This document shows, piece by piece, positions 34,698 through 43,798 of a stretch of DNA of 64,000 bases; the stretch's first letter is position 1, and every line of letters starts with the position of its first letter. The stretch covers positions 74,517 through 138,516 of the forward strand of contig CAPIEU010000004.1 in assembly GCA_948630815.1 (NCBI GenBank), read 5' to 3'. Made by a program: the position numbers and the translations under genes. A model generated the notes under the pieces. That model searched no databases. It was not told the DNA's origin and worked only from the letters and a program-made list of their open reading frames with translations. This stretch comes from an uncultured Clostridia bacterium (lineage in GTDB: Bacteria > Bacillota > Clostridia > TANB77 > CAG-508).

Positions 34698-35277
34698 TCA
34701 TAATAAAATTGGCTGTATTTGTTCCTTGTCTAGTGCACATTCTAATGTTTTTATAATATATTCTGGATCAAAAACTAGTGAACGTGGTTTAGTTATTGGA
34801 TTATCCTGTCTAAATGGAACAAAAAAATAGTTATTTCTATTTAATAAAGTACCTATATTTGATGCACTACCACTTAAAGCATCATTTGTAGATACAGCAA
34901 TTACTAAAGAATTATTATTTCTTAAATGTGATTTTGCAGCCATTGTTACTGGTGTATCTGTTATAGCATTCGTAAGCTTAGAAATTGTATTACCTGTACA
35001 AGGTGCAATTATCATAATATCTGTCATTTTTTTAGGTCCGAATTGGTTCTGCATCTGTAATTGTATGAATAATTTTTTTACCTGTTATTTCTTCTATTTC
35101 GTCTATAAAATCTTGTGCATTTCCAAATTTAGTATCTAAGTTATAGGCATTAAAAGACATAATTGGTATAACTTCTGCTCCTTGATTAACAATTTCCTTT
35201 ATTTTTGGAATTGTGCTTTTAAATGTACAAAAAGAACCAGTCATTGCGAAACCTACTTTTTTACCTTCTAATTTCAA
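34698..35277 (-). CDS. spoVFB: Dipicolinate synthase subunit B (needs +1 frameshift at CGG)
   Basis: A flavoprotein-type subunit that helps make dipicolinic acid for spores. The start is TTG at 35277 (GAGGGGG upstream), giving MKLEGKKVGFAMTGSFCTF, the family N-terminus. The zero frame ends DAEPIRT and a stop. Skipping the C of CGG (35038-35040) gives DAEPIGPKKMTDIMIIAPCTGN, the conserved cofactor-binding stretch, and continues to a normal C-terminus. Total 192 residues. It is expected to be a late mother-cell (sigma-K) gene. No spoVFA partner is adjacent. Confidence 0.9.
35038..35040 (-). other. CGG +1 recoding site in spoVFB
   Basis: Codons ATT CGG ACC TAA become ATT GGA CCT AAA. The zero frame stops two codons on. 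Confidence 0.85.
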
Positions 35278-35361
35278 AATATATAGCCCCCTCTCTTTTG
35301 TCATCTATAATATATTATGAAATTATGTAAATTTTGCAACCTAGTTCTAATATGTTTTAAA

Positions 35362-35895
35362 TTATTTTTTTAATAAATATTCTAATAAAGCATTGTAAAT
35401 TTTGTCTCTTTTTACCATATTCTCGTGCTCTACCATATATTTAAATTCTTCTCTATTGACTAATTTTGCATTTTCAACTTCACTTTCTTGTAACTCAATA
35501 TGTTCTATGTCAATTTTATCTATTTTTGCAATATAAAAGTCGTAAAAATGACTTGCAATAATGTCTTCTTTTGGTCTGCTTTGATTTTTGGTTGTGAAAA
35601 TATATTGTAAATCTTTATCCTTTAAATGAATTCCTACTTCTTCCGCTACTTCTCTTATGGCTGCTTCTAAAGAAGTTTGCCCAGCCGATATATGTCCTGC
35701 TACGGATATATCCCATTTTCCTGGATTTGTATCTTTATCATATGAACGTTGTTGCATCAAAACTTGGTTATCTTTATCAATGATTGCAACAACAATACAT
35801 CTATGCCATATTCCTTGTTTATGTACTTCTTTCCTTGTTAAAATTTTCCCTGTTTTTATACCATTTTCATCTAAAATATCTATCATTTCTTCCAT
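35362..35895 (-). CDS. NUDIX hydrolase, IPP-isomerase-like
   Basis: A 177-residue protein with a full Nudix box (GHISAGQTSLEAAIREVAEE). The N-terminal part (IDILDENGIKTGKILTRKEV, IWHRCIVVAI) resembles the YfcD/IDI-like subgroup. The substrate is unknown. An AAGGTGATCAT sequence precedes the ATG. A CGG inside TCG GCT is out of phase and has no effect. Confidence 0.88.
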   Translation of the reverse strand: MEEMIDILDENGIKTGKILTRKEVHKQGIWHRCIVVAIIDKDNQVLMQQRSYDKDTNPGKWDISVAGHISAGQTSLEAAIREVAEEVGIHLKDKDLQYIFTTKNQSRPKEDIIASHFYDFYIAKIDKIDIEHIELQESEVENAKLVNREEFKYMVEHENMVKRDKIYNALLEYLLKK

Positions 35896-36158
35896 ATGAT
35901 CACCTTCAGCTGAGATTATATCATGTATTTTGTTAACTTACAATATTTCAACTGTAAATATATATAATTATTGTATATTGTAAATGAATATATAGTTTTA
36001 GTTACCGTTCAGCCTTAAATTAGTATCTAACTACATCCATATGGAACGATAATAAAAAGATATAGGCTAAACAAAAAGTAAAAAAGAAAAATAATCTGTA
36101 CTTTTTAGTAAAATAGTGCTAAAATATATATAAATTTGTAATTTAGGAGGAGAAAATT

Positions 36159-37697
36159 TTGAAAGCGAATGAAACTATCTTAATATTGGACTTTTTTGGT
36201 CAATATAATCAATTAATTGCAAGACGTGTTAGAGAATGTAATGTATATTCAGAAATCGTACCTTATGATATTTCACTTGAGAAGATTAAAGAAAAAAATC
36301 CAAAAGGAATTATTTTTACAGGTGGTCCATCTAGTGTTTATGTTGAAGATGCCAAAATGTGTGACCTAAAAATATTCGAACTAGGTATTCCTATTTTAGG
36401 AATTTGTTATGGTATGCAACTAATGACTCATGTTTTAGGTGGAAATGTTACAAGAGCAGATAAACGTGAATATGGTGTAGTACCAGTTAATATTGATAAT
36501 TCGTCATTATTATTTAAAGGATTTGGAGAAATAAATGATTGTCTAATGAGTCATACAGATTTTGTATCACAAGTCCCAGATGGTTTTAAAGTAATTGGTA
36601 AAACTACTACCTGCCCTACTGCGGCTATGGAAAATGCTGAAAAGAAACTTTATGGAATTCAATTTCATCCTGAAGTAAATAATACTATAAATGGAACTAA
36701 TATTATTAAAAACTTCTTATTTAATGTTTGTGGCTGTTCTGGTGATTGGAAAATGTCGTCTTTTGTAGAAGAATCTATTAAAAGTTTAAAAGAAAAAATT
36801 GGAGATAAAAAAGCTCTATGTGCTCTATCTGGTGGTGTTGATTCTTCTGTTGCAGCAGTTTTATTACATAAAGCTATAGGAAAAAATCTAACTTGTATAT
36901 TTGTTGATCATGGTCTACTTCGTAAGAACGAAGGTGATGAAGTTGAAGAAATTTTTAGAAATCAGTTTGATATTAACTTAATTAGAGTAAATGCAAAAGA
37001 CCGTTTCTTAGAAAAACTTGCAGAAGTTACAGATCCAGAAAGTAAAAGAAAAATAATTGGTGAAGAATTCATTCGTGTATTTGAAGAAGAAGCGAAAAAA
37101 ATTGGAACAGTTGATTATTTAGTTCAAGGAACTATTTACCCAGATGTTATTGAAAGTGGTTTAGGTAAAGGCACCACTATTAAAAGCCATCATAATGTTG
37201 GAGGACTTCCAGACTATGTTGATTTTAAAGAAATAGTTGAACCTTTAAGAGATTTGTTTAAGGACGAAGTTCGTAAAACTGGTTTAGAATTGGGTATTCC
37301 AGAAAATTTAGTGTACCGTCAACCATTCCCAGGTCCTGGACTTGCAATTCGTGTAATTGGAGATATTACAGATGATAAGCTAACTATTTTAAAAGATGCA
37401 GATGCTATTTTTAGAGAAGAAATAAAATTAGCAGGTTTAGATAAAGATATAAATCAATATTTTGCAGTTCTAACAAACTTAAGAAGTGTCGGTGTTATGG
37501 GTGATGATAGAACTTACGATTATACTGTTGCACTTCGTGCTGTTTCTACTATAGACTTTATGACAGCTGTATGGGCAAGAATTCCATACGATATTTTGGA
37601 GAAAGTTTCAGCTAGAATTGTAAATGAAGTTAATCATGTAAATAGAATTGTTTATGATATTACAGGAAAACCTCCTGCAACAATTGAATGGGAATAA
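36159..37697 (+). CDS. guaA: GMP synthase, glutamine-hydrolysing
   Basis: It makes GMP from XMP. The 512-residue protein has a class I glutaminase domain (GICYGMQ with catalytic Cys, FHPEV His), the ATP pyrophosphatase domain (CALSGGVDSSVAAVL) and the C-terminal dimerisation domain ending ATIEWE. The start is TTG behind AGGAGG. One oddity is LDFFGQ near the N-terminus, where LDFGGQ is usual. No recoding site is present. Confidence 0.96.
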   Translation: MKANETILILDFFGQYNQLIARRVRECNVYSEIVPYDISLEKIKEKNPKGIIFTGGPSSVYVEDAKMCDLKIFELGIPILGICYGMQLMTHVLGGNVTRADKREYGVVPVNIDNSSLLFKGFGEINDCLMSHTDFVSQVPDGFKVIGKTTTCPTAAMENAEKKLYGIQFHPEVNNTINGTNIIKNFLFNVCGCSGDWKMSSFVEESIKSLKEKIGDKKALCALSGGVDSSVAAVLLHKAIGKNLTCIFVDHGLLRKNEGDEVEEIFRNQFDINLIRVNAKDRFLEKLAEVTDPESKRKIIGEEFIRVFEEEAKKIGTVDYLVQGTIYPDVIESGLGKGTTIKSHHNVGGLPDYVDFKEIVEPLRDLFKDEVRKTGLELGIPENLVYRQPFPGPGLAIRVIGDITDDKLTILKDADAIFREEIKLAGLDKDINQYFAVLTNLRSVGVMGDDRTYDYTVALRAVSTIDFMTAVWARIPYDILEKVSARIVNEVNHVNRIVYDITGKPPATIEWE

Positions 37698-37721
37698 AAA
37701 ATCGACTATTATATCTTATAA

Positions 37722-37752
37722 AGAACCCCTTGCCATTAGAGCAGGGGGTTCT
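37722..37752. terminator. Bidirectional terminator of guaA and the 37736 gene
   Basis: AGAACCCCTTGC pairs with GCAGGGGGTTCT (one G-U) around a 7-nt loop. Confidence 0.8.
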
Positions 37753-37906
37753 CCTTTTCATAAGTTTCTGTAACCTTTTTTGTCAGCCTTTCCAAATCAA
37801 AAGAGCAGATGCCTCTTGCTTTAAGAGCTGACTTGACCTGCCACAAAGGAATAACTCCTAATTTGAGGTCACTAAGAACTGAATACACAACGATGTTTTC
37901 TACCAT
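37736..37906 (-). CDS. Small hypothetical protein (56 aa), probably imported
   Basis: The start at 37906 follows GGAGAATTCTTT. The predicted fold is helical (LSDLKLGVIPLWQVKSALKA). The family is not recognised. Codon use (CTG, CGG-free but GGC, GTC, CCT) is richer than the neighbours, matching the other lone small genes. Confidence 0.6.
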   Translation of the reverse strand: MVENIVVYSVLSDLKLGVIPLWQVKSALKARGICSFDLERLTKKVTETYEKENPLL

Positions 37907-38011
37907 AAAGAATTCTCCATTTCTTTTAAAATCTTGTTTGATGTTATTGCTATCAAACATATAAACAGTTACTCTAAAAAATATTATAGCACATTTTACA
38001 TAATTTGGCAA

Positions 38012-39304
38012 CTATTTTACAGCTTCCTGAAAGGCTTTCATACTAACTCCTTTTGACATACGAACACGTGGTAAAGCAAATTTATTTTGGCCTGGATATA
38101 CTCTGCCCCCTTGAGTTGTAAATGCTAACTTATATCCTGCATCTTTTAGTACTTTTATAGCATTATCATTATAATGTCCAAAAGGATAACAAAATACTGT
38201 ACAATTTCCTATTATATTTTTTGATTTAGTTACATCTTCTAACGCTTCTTTATAGCTTAAATTAACAAATCTTCCTTTTCCATTAGCTCCTGACCTATGC
38301 ATATCGTGTGAATGTGATTGAAAGTCTAAATGACTTGATTTATATGATTTTGGAAGCCAATCTCCATTCCAACTTGTTACAACAAAAGATGTTGCTTTTA
38401 CATTATATTTTTCTATAATTGGTATGGCATATTTTATAAAAGATGCATCTCCATCATCTATTGTTACAACTACACTTTTTGCAGGTAATGTTTTTGTTCC
38501 ATTTACATATGCTTCTACTTCATTCCATGATGGAAAATAATAATTATTATCTGCTAAATACTTCATTTGAGCTTCGAAGGCTGATACTTCCATCCAGTTA
38601 TTATCTGCTCCCTTTTCCCCCTTGCTTTTATCATAAAAGAAATGATACATTAATACAGGAAGTCCCCTTTTAGATGTATTTATTTTTGAAGTTGTTGATG
38701 AAGAGGCTGTAACTGCTACTTGCTTTTTCTGTACAATTACTTTTCTAGTGGTCTCTGCTATGTTGTTAGAAGAATCTGCTACCTTATAAGTTATAGTATA
38801 TGTTCCTGCTTTTTTTGTATTAACTTCACCAGTTATACTAGTTTTATTGGTAATATCTCCATCATAATTATCTAAAACTGTACATCCTTCATCTTTATAT
38901 ATATCGCCAACATTAATAGTTACTTCTGGCTTTCCTTTTAAAGTTATTGTTGGAGGTATTTTATCTTCTATATTTATAACTCTTTCTACTGATATTGGAT
39001 TTTTATTTTTAGAATTGGATATAGTATATTTTAATTTATATTGTCCTACTTTTGATGTATCAACTTGTCCGTCAATTTTTATATCTTTACTAACATCGTT
39101 TTCATTTAAAAATGCTTTTGCACCTTGTTCTTGATACTTATCATTAAGTTGTAAATTGATATTTTCATCTCCAACTAAAGAAATAGTTGGTATGGCATTG
39201 TTTTGATAGTTAAAATATAATACTAAACCAATTGCAATAGTTAGTACAATAACCGCTATTATAGAACAACAAATAATAGTTCTTTTTTTATTCAATTTTA
39301 TCAC
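38012..39304 (-). CDS. Membrane-anchored polysaccharide deacetylase with DUF5011 Ig-like domains
   Basis: A 430-residue protein. One N-terminal transmembrane anchor (about residues 10-30) is followed by two bacterial Ig-like DUF5011 repeats (PTISLVGDENINLQLNDKYQ; PTITLKGKPEVTINVGDIYK), then a NodB/CE4 domain: VLMYHFFY, VVVTIDDGDASF (metal-binding Asp), HLDFQSHSHDMH, VFCYPFGHYN. It probably deacetylates a cell-surface polysaccharide or peptidoglycan outside the membrane. No recoding site is present. Confidence 0.9.
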   Translation of the reverse strand: MIKLNKKRTIICCSIIAVIVLTIAIGLVLYFNYQNNAIPTISLVGDENINLQLNDKYQEQGAKAFLNENDVSKDIKIDGQVDTSKVGQYKLKYTISNSKNKNPISVERVINIEDKIPPTITLKGKPEVTINVGDIYKDEGCTVLDNYDGDITNKTSITGEVNTKKAGTYTITYKVADSSNNIAETTRKVIVQKKQVAVTASSSTTSKINTSKRGLPVLMYHFFYDKSKGEKGADNNWMEVSAFEAQMKYLADNNYYFPSWNEVEAYVNGTKTLPAKSVVVTIDDGDASFIKYAIPIIEKYNVKATSFVVTSWNGDWLPKSYKSSHLDFQSHSHDMHRSGANGKGRFVNLSYKEALEDVTKSKNIIGNCTVFCYPFGHYNDNAIKVLKDAGYKLAFTTQGGRVYPGQNKFALPRVRMSKGVSMKAFQEAVK

Positions 39305-39477
39305 CCTTTTATCTAATATATTATTGTATATATTTAATATTCATATTAAAATATTACTCCTTTCGACATATTCTGTCAAGATAATATTTTTATAATGTTA
39401 TAAATTGATTTAGATGTAGGGGTTGCAACCCAAAATCTAATTTGTAATTAGATTGCATGGTATTCAATATAAAATAT

Positions 39478-39520
39478 AAATCATAATTGTGTCGCATATC
39501 ATGCGACACAATTATGATTT
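39478..39520. repeat. 19-bp perfect inverted repeat
   Basis: AAATCATAATTGTGTCGCA and its exact complement flank a 5-nt loop. It lies between the deacetylase start and the guaB terminator. Its role is unclear: terminator or recombination-type palindrome. Confidence 0.6.
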
Positions 39521-39532
39521 AGTATAGAAAAT

Positions 39533-39562
39533 AAAAAGCAGAGACCTTAATCTCTGCTTTTT
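39533..39562 (-). terminator. Terminator of guaB
   Basis: AAAAAGCAGAGA pairs with TCTCTGCTTTTT around a 6-nt loop. Confidence 0.85.
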
Positions 39563-41072
39563 ATTTATAACTTTTATCTACTTCTTTTAACATAACATCA
39601 TGTGCACTACCTTCTGCTATACTTACTTCTGATACAAGGGTTAATCTAGCGTTTTTGTGTAATTCTTTTATAGTTGTTGCTCCACAATTACACATTGTAG
39701 ATTTGATTTTTGCTACTGTTACAGCCAAATTATCTTTTAGGCTACCTGCATATGGTATATATGAATCTACACCTTCTTCAAAAGATAATTTGTTTTTTGC
39801 ATTTCCGCCAAGGTCGTATCTTTGCCAGTTTCTTGCACGGTTTGAACCTTCTCCCCAATATTCTTTTACATATGTATTTCCTACTTTTAATACCCTTGTT
39901 GGACTTTCATCAAATCTTGCAAAATATCTTCCCATCATTACAAAATCAGCTCCAAGTGCTAATGCTATTGTAATATGATGATCATGTACTATTCCTCCAT
40001 CTGAACAAATTGGAATATATATACCTGTTTCTTCAAAATATTCATCACGTGCAGCTACTACATCTATTAAAGCACTTGCTTGTCCACGTCCAATTCCTTT
40101 TGTTTCACGAGTAATACATATAGATCCTCCACCAACACCAACTTTTATAAAGTCTGCACCAGCTTCTGCAAGATATCTAAATCCTTCTTTATCTACTACA
40201 TTTCCTGCACCAATTTTTACACTGTCTCCATATTTTTCTCTAACAAAGTCAATAGTTCTTTTTTGCCATACAGAATATCCGTCTGAAGAATCCATACAAA
40301 CCATATCAACACCAGCTTCTACTAATGCTGGAATTCTTTGTTCGTAATCTCTTGTGTTAATACCTGCACCAACAATATAACGTTTATTTTCATCTAATAA
40401 TGAATTAGGATTATTCTTTCTTTCTTCATAATCTCTTCTAAATACAAGATATTTTAAGTTTCCTTCATCTGTTAAGATTGGTAAACAATTTATTTTATTT
40501 TTCCAAATTATATCATTTGCTTCAGCAAGAGTAATTCCTTTTTTGGCTGATACTACTTTTTCTGCTTTTGTCATATATTCATCAATTGGAGTATCTTGGT
40601 TGTCTCTTGTTACTCTATAATCTTTATCCGTTACTATTCCTAAGAATTTTCCATTTGCTGTTCCATCTTCTGTTACCATTACAGTAGAATGACCAGTTTC
40701 TTCAACTAATGCAATTACATCTCTAAGTGGTGTTCCGCTTTTAACATTAGAATCACTTATAACAAATCCTGCTTTATGTTTTTTTACATGATAAACCATT
40801 TCTGCTTGCGATTCAATACTTTGTGCACCATATATAAATGCAACTCCACCCTCACGTGCTAGTGCTATACCCATTTCTTCACCTGAAACAGATTGCATAA
40901 TTGCTGATATCATAGGTACATTTGCTGAATACTTTGGTTCTTCTCCTTTTTTGAATTTTACAAGTGGTGTTTTTAATGATACTTTATCAGGTATACATTC
41001 TTCTGTTGTTAAATTTGGTAATAATAAAAATTCATTAAATGTTCTTGAAATATCTTCTAAAATCTTTGCCAT
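39561..41072 (-). CDS. guaB: IMP dehydrogenase
   Basis: It oxidises IMP to XMP, the step before guaA. The 503-residue protein has two CBS domains (about residues 100-220), the catalytic loop GVGGGSICITRE with its Cys, and the SDGGIVHDHH and MMGRYFARFDESP segments. The active-site flap is shorter and diverges from classical IMPDH. The start follows GGAGGG. No in-frame CGG. Confidence 0.93.
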   Translation of the reverse strand: MAKILEDISRTFNEFLLLPNLTTEECIPDKVSLKTPLVKFKKGEEPKYSANVPMISAIMQSVSGEEMGIALAREGGVAFIYGAQSIESQAEMVYHVKKHKAGFVISDSNVKSGTPLRDVIALVEETGHSTVMVTEDGTANGKFLGIVTDKDYRVTRDNQDTPIDEYMTKAEKVVSAKKGITLAEANDIIWKNKINCLPILTDEGNLKYLVFRRDYEERKNNPNSLLDENKRYIVGAGINTRDYEQRIPALVEAGVDMVCMDSSDGYSVWQKRTIDFVREKYGDSVKIGAGNVVDKEGFRYLAEAGADFIKVGVGGGSICITRETKGIGRGQASALIDVVAARDEYFEETGIYIPICSDGGIVHDHHITIALALGADFVMMGRYFARFDESPTRVLKVGNTYVKEYWGEGSNRARNWQRYDLGGNAKNKLSFEEGVDSYIPYAGSLKDNLAVTVAKIKSTMCNCGATTIKELHKNARLTLVSEVSIAEGSAHDVMLKEVDKSYK

Positions 41073-41098
41073 ATTTAACCCTCCTAATTATATTAAAT

Positions 41099-41124
41099 AA
41101 ATGAAGCATTTAGCTTCATTTTTT
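41099..41124. terminator. Hairpin between ackA and guaB
   Basis: AAATGAAGC and GCTTCATTTTTT arms. It could end pta-ackA transcription or lie in the guaB leader. Confidence 0.6.
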
Positions 41125-41281
41125 ATGCCATAATTTTCCTAAACTATATTTTATATTATACTATATTTGTTTTGTTATGTAAACAGTGTTTGCAAAATTT
41201 ATTTTCTTATTGGTTACCACTCAAGTTATACTATTTTTAGCTACTCCATAATAGTTTAACACAGTATGTTGAACATTACTC

Positions 41282-42472
41282 TTATTTAATTAATTTTTCA
41301 GTTTCTTTTGCTATCATTAATTCTTCATTTGTAGGGATTACATATACTCTTACTTTTGAAGAAGCTTTTGAAACTAATCTTTCTTCACTTCTTACATTAT
41401 TTTTTTCTTCATCTAATTCAACACCCATAAATTCTAACTTCTCACAAATTCCTTTACGAATATTAATTTGATTTTCTCCAACTCCACCAGTAAATATTAT
41501 TGCATCTACCCCATTCATTGCAGCTGCATATTTTGCAATAAATCCTGCGACAGAATATTTAAAGTTGTTCATTGCAATTAGTGCTTTTTTATTTCCTTTT
41601 ACTGATTCATTTTCTATTACTCTAAAATCTGGTGCTAATCCTGAAATTCCTTGTACCCCTGAAACTTTATTTAAAAGATTTTCTATTTCACTAGCTGTTT
41701 TATTTTCTTTTTTCATAATGAAAGTAACAACTGATGGATCTATATCTCCGCTTCTTGTTACCATAGGAACACCTGCAAGTGGTGTAAGTCCCATACTTGT
41801 ATCTACACTTTTTCCACCTTCAATTGCACAAATACTAGAGCCTTGCCCTAAGTGGCATGTAATAATTTTCAAATCTTCTATCTTTTTATTTTCAATCTCT
41901 GCTAGTCTTTTTGATACATACATATGTGATGTACCATGGAAACCATATTTTCTTATTCCATATTTTTCATAATATTCATATGGTATTGGATATAAATATC
42001 TTTCTTCTGGAATTGTTTGATGAAATGCTGTATCAAACACACCAACCATTGGTTTTCCGGGCATTACTTTTTTACAAGCTTCAATTCCTATAATTCCTGC
42101 TGGATTATGAAGGGGTGCTAAATCTGTACATTCTTTCAAAACTTCTACAACATATTCATCTATTACAACTGATTCTGCAATTTTTTCTCCACCATGAACA
42201 AGTCTATGACCTATTGCTTCTATTTCTTCTAACGAATCAATTACTTTATATTCTGGATTAATTAATTGTTTTAAAGTAAAATCGACTGCTTCTTCATGAG
42301 TTTTTGCAAGATGAATAATTTCTATTTTTTGTCCGTTTACTTTATGTGTAATAAATGCTTCATCTTCCCCTATTCTTTCATATTTTCCTGATGCTAGAAC
42401 GGCTTCTCTTTCCATATCTATTAATTGATATTTTAAAGAAGAACTTCCACAATTTAATACTAATATTTTCAT
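41282..42472 (-). CDS. ackA: Acetate kinase
   Basis: It turns acetyl phosphate into acetate, making ATP. A complete 396-residue protein: LVLNCGSSSLKYQL at the N-terminus, GHRLVHGG, VGVFDTAFHQTIP, ACHLGQGSS-type TCHLGQGSSICAI, and IIFTGGVGENQINIR. It lies 76 nt after pta, forming the usual fermentation pair. No recoding site is present. Confidence 0.96.
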   Translation of the reverse strand: MKILVLNCGSSSLKYQLIDMEREAVLASGKYERIGEDEAFITHKVNGQKIEIIHLAKTHEEAVDFTLKQLINPEYKVIDSLEEIEAIGHRLVHGGEKIAESVVIDEYVVEVLKECTDLAPLHNPAGIIGIEACKKVMPGKPMVGVFDTAFHQTIPEERYLYPIPYEYYEKYGIRKYGFHGTSHMYVSKRLAEIENKKIEDLKIITCHLGQGSSICAIEGGKSVDTSMGLTPLAGVPMVTRSGDIDPSVVTFIMKKENKTASEIENLLNKVSGVQGISGLAPDFRVIENESVKGNKKALIAMNNFKYSVAGFIAKYAAAMNGVDAIIFTGGVGENQINIRKGICEKLEFMGVELDEEKNNVRSEERLVSKASSKVRVYVIPTNEELMIAKETEKLIK

Positions 42473-42548
42473 TAGTTAAACCTCCCTATAAAAATTATAC
42501 TTATTATAACATTAAGAAAAACAGTTGTAAATACAAATTTTTATATAT

Positions 42549-43553
42549 TTATTGCTTTATGTCAATAGCTTGTACAGCTGTAATTGCTACAACTCCTACT
42601 ATATCCTTTGCATTACACCCACGAGATAAATCATTTACAGGTTTTTTAATTCCTTGACATAGTGGACCATAGCTTTCCGCTTTTCCTAGTCTTTGAACTA
42701 ATTTGTATCCTATATTTCCTGCATCTAAGTTTGGGAATACTAATGTATTAGCATATCCTGCTACATTACTTCCTGGTGATTTACTTTTTGCTATTTCTGG
42801 AATAATAGCAGCATCTAATTGTAATTCTCCATCAACTAATAAATCTGGCTCTTTTTCTTTTACAAGTTTTGTTGCATTTACAACTTTATCGATCTCGCTT
42901 GATTTTGCACTACCTTTAGTTGAATATGATAGCATTGCAACTTTAGGTTCTTTTCCTGTAAGCATTTTAAAACTATTAGCTGAAGAAATTGCTATTTCAG
43001 ATAATTCTTCTTCGTTTGGATATGCATTTAATCCGCAATCACCAAATACAAAGGTTCCATTTTCTCCAAACTCACAATTTGGAACTACCATTAAAAAAAA
43101 TGCTGAAACAAGCTTTGTGTTTGGTGCTGTTTTTAAAATTTGTAAAGCAGGTCTTAGAGTATCAGCTGTTGAATGTATTGCTCCTGAAACAAGTCCATCA
43201 CAATCCCCTGTTTTTACCATCATCATTCCAAAATACACAGTATCTTTCATTAATTCCTTTGCTGTTTCATATTCCATTCCTTTTGCCTTACGTAATTCAT
43301 AAAAAGCATTAGCATATTCTTCATACTTATCAGATTCTATTGGATTTATAATAGTAACTGAAGATAAATTTAATTCTTTATCTTTTGCTTTTTCTAATAT
43401 TTTTTCTTCTTTTCCTAGTAAAACAATATTTGCAAATCCTTCTTTTAAAATAGTATCTGTTGCTTCTAATACTCTATCATCTGTTGCTTCTGGTAATACA
43501 ATTGTTTTAATTTCTTGTTTTGCTCTATTTTTAATTTCTTCTATAAACGACAT
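42549..43553 (-). CDS. pta: Phosphate acetyltransferase
   Basis: It makes acetyl phosphate from acetyl-CoA. A complete 334-residue protein: KTIVLPEATDDRVLEA, GLVSGAIHSTADTLRPALQI, FADCGLNAYPN-type FGDCGLNAYP, SPGSNVAGYANTLVFPNLDAGNIGYK signature and CQGIKKPVNDLSRG. AGGAGG precedes the ATG. It is upstream of ackA on the same strand. Confidence 0.96.
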   Translation of the reverse strand: MSFIEEIKNRAKQEIKTIVLPEATDDRVLEATDTILKEGFANIVLLGKEEKILEKAKDKELNLSSVTIINPIESDKYEEYANAFYELRKAKGMEYETAKELMKDTVYFGMMMVKTGDCDGLVSGAIHSTADTLRPALQILKTAPNTKLVSAFFLMVVPNCEFGENGTFVFGDCGLNAYPNEEELSEIAISSANSFKMLTGKEPKVAMLSYSTKGSAKSSEIDKVVNATKLVKEKEPDLLVDGELQLDAAIIPEIAKSKSPGSNVAGYANTLVFPNLDAGNIGYKLVQRLGKAESYGPLCQGIKKPVNDLSRGCNAKDIVGVVAITAVQAIDIKQ

Positions 43554-43798
43554 TTTCTACCTCCTATAACTTACTTTATTATTATATATGTTATTATAAT
43601 AAATCGCAATATAAATATAAAATTTGCTAGGATTATTTGTTAATGTTTAGTAAAATATATTATGGGGTTTCGCAGAAAATCCCCTTTAACAATAGAGTTT
43701 TTTTGAAGATTCTTCGAAGATTTTCATTCATTAAGGCTGAACATTAATGATAATTTGAATTTTAAATGTTTTTGATTTATAATAAAAATGGTGAAATT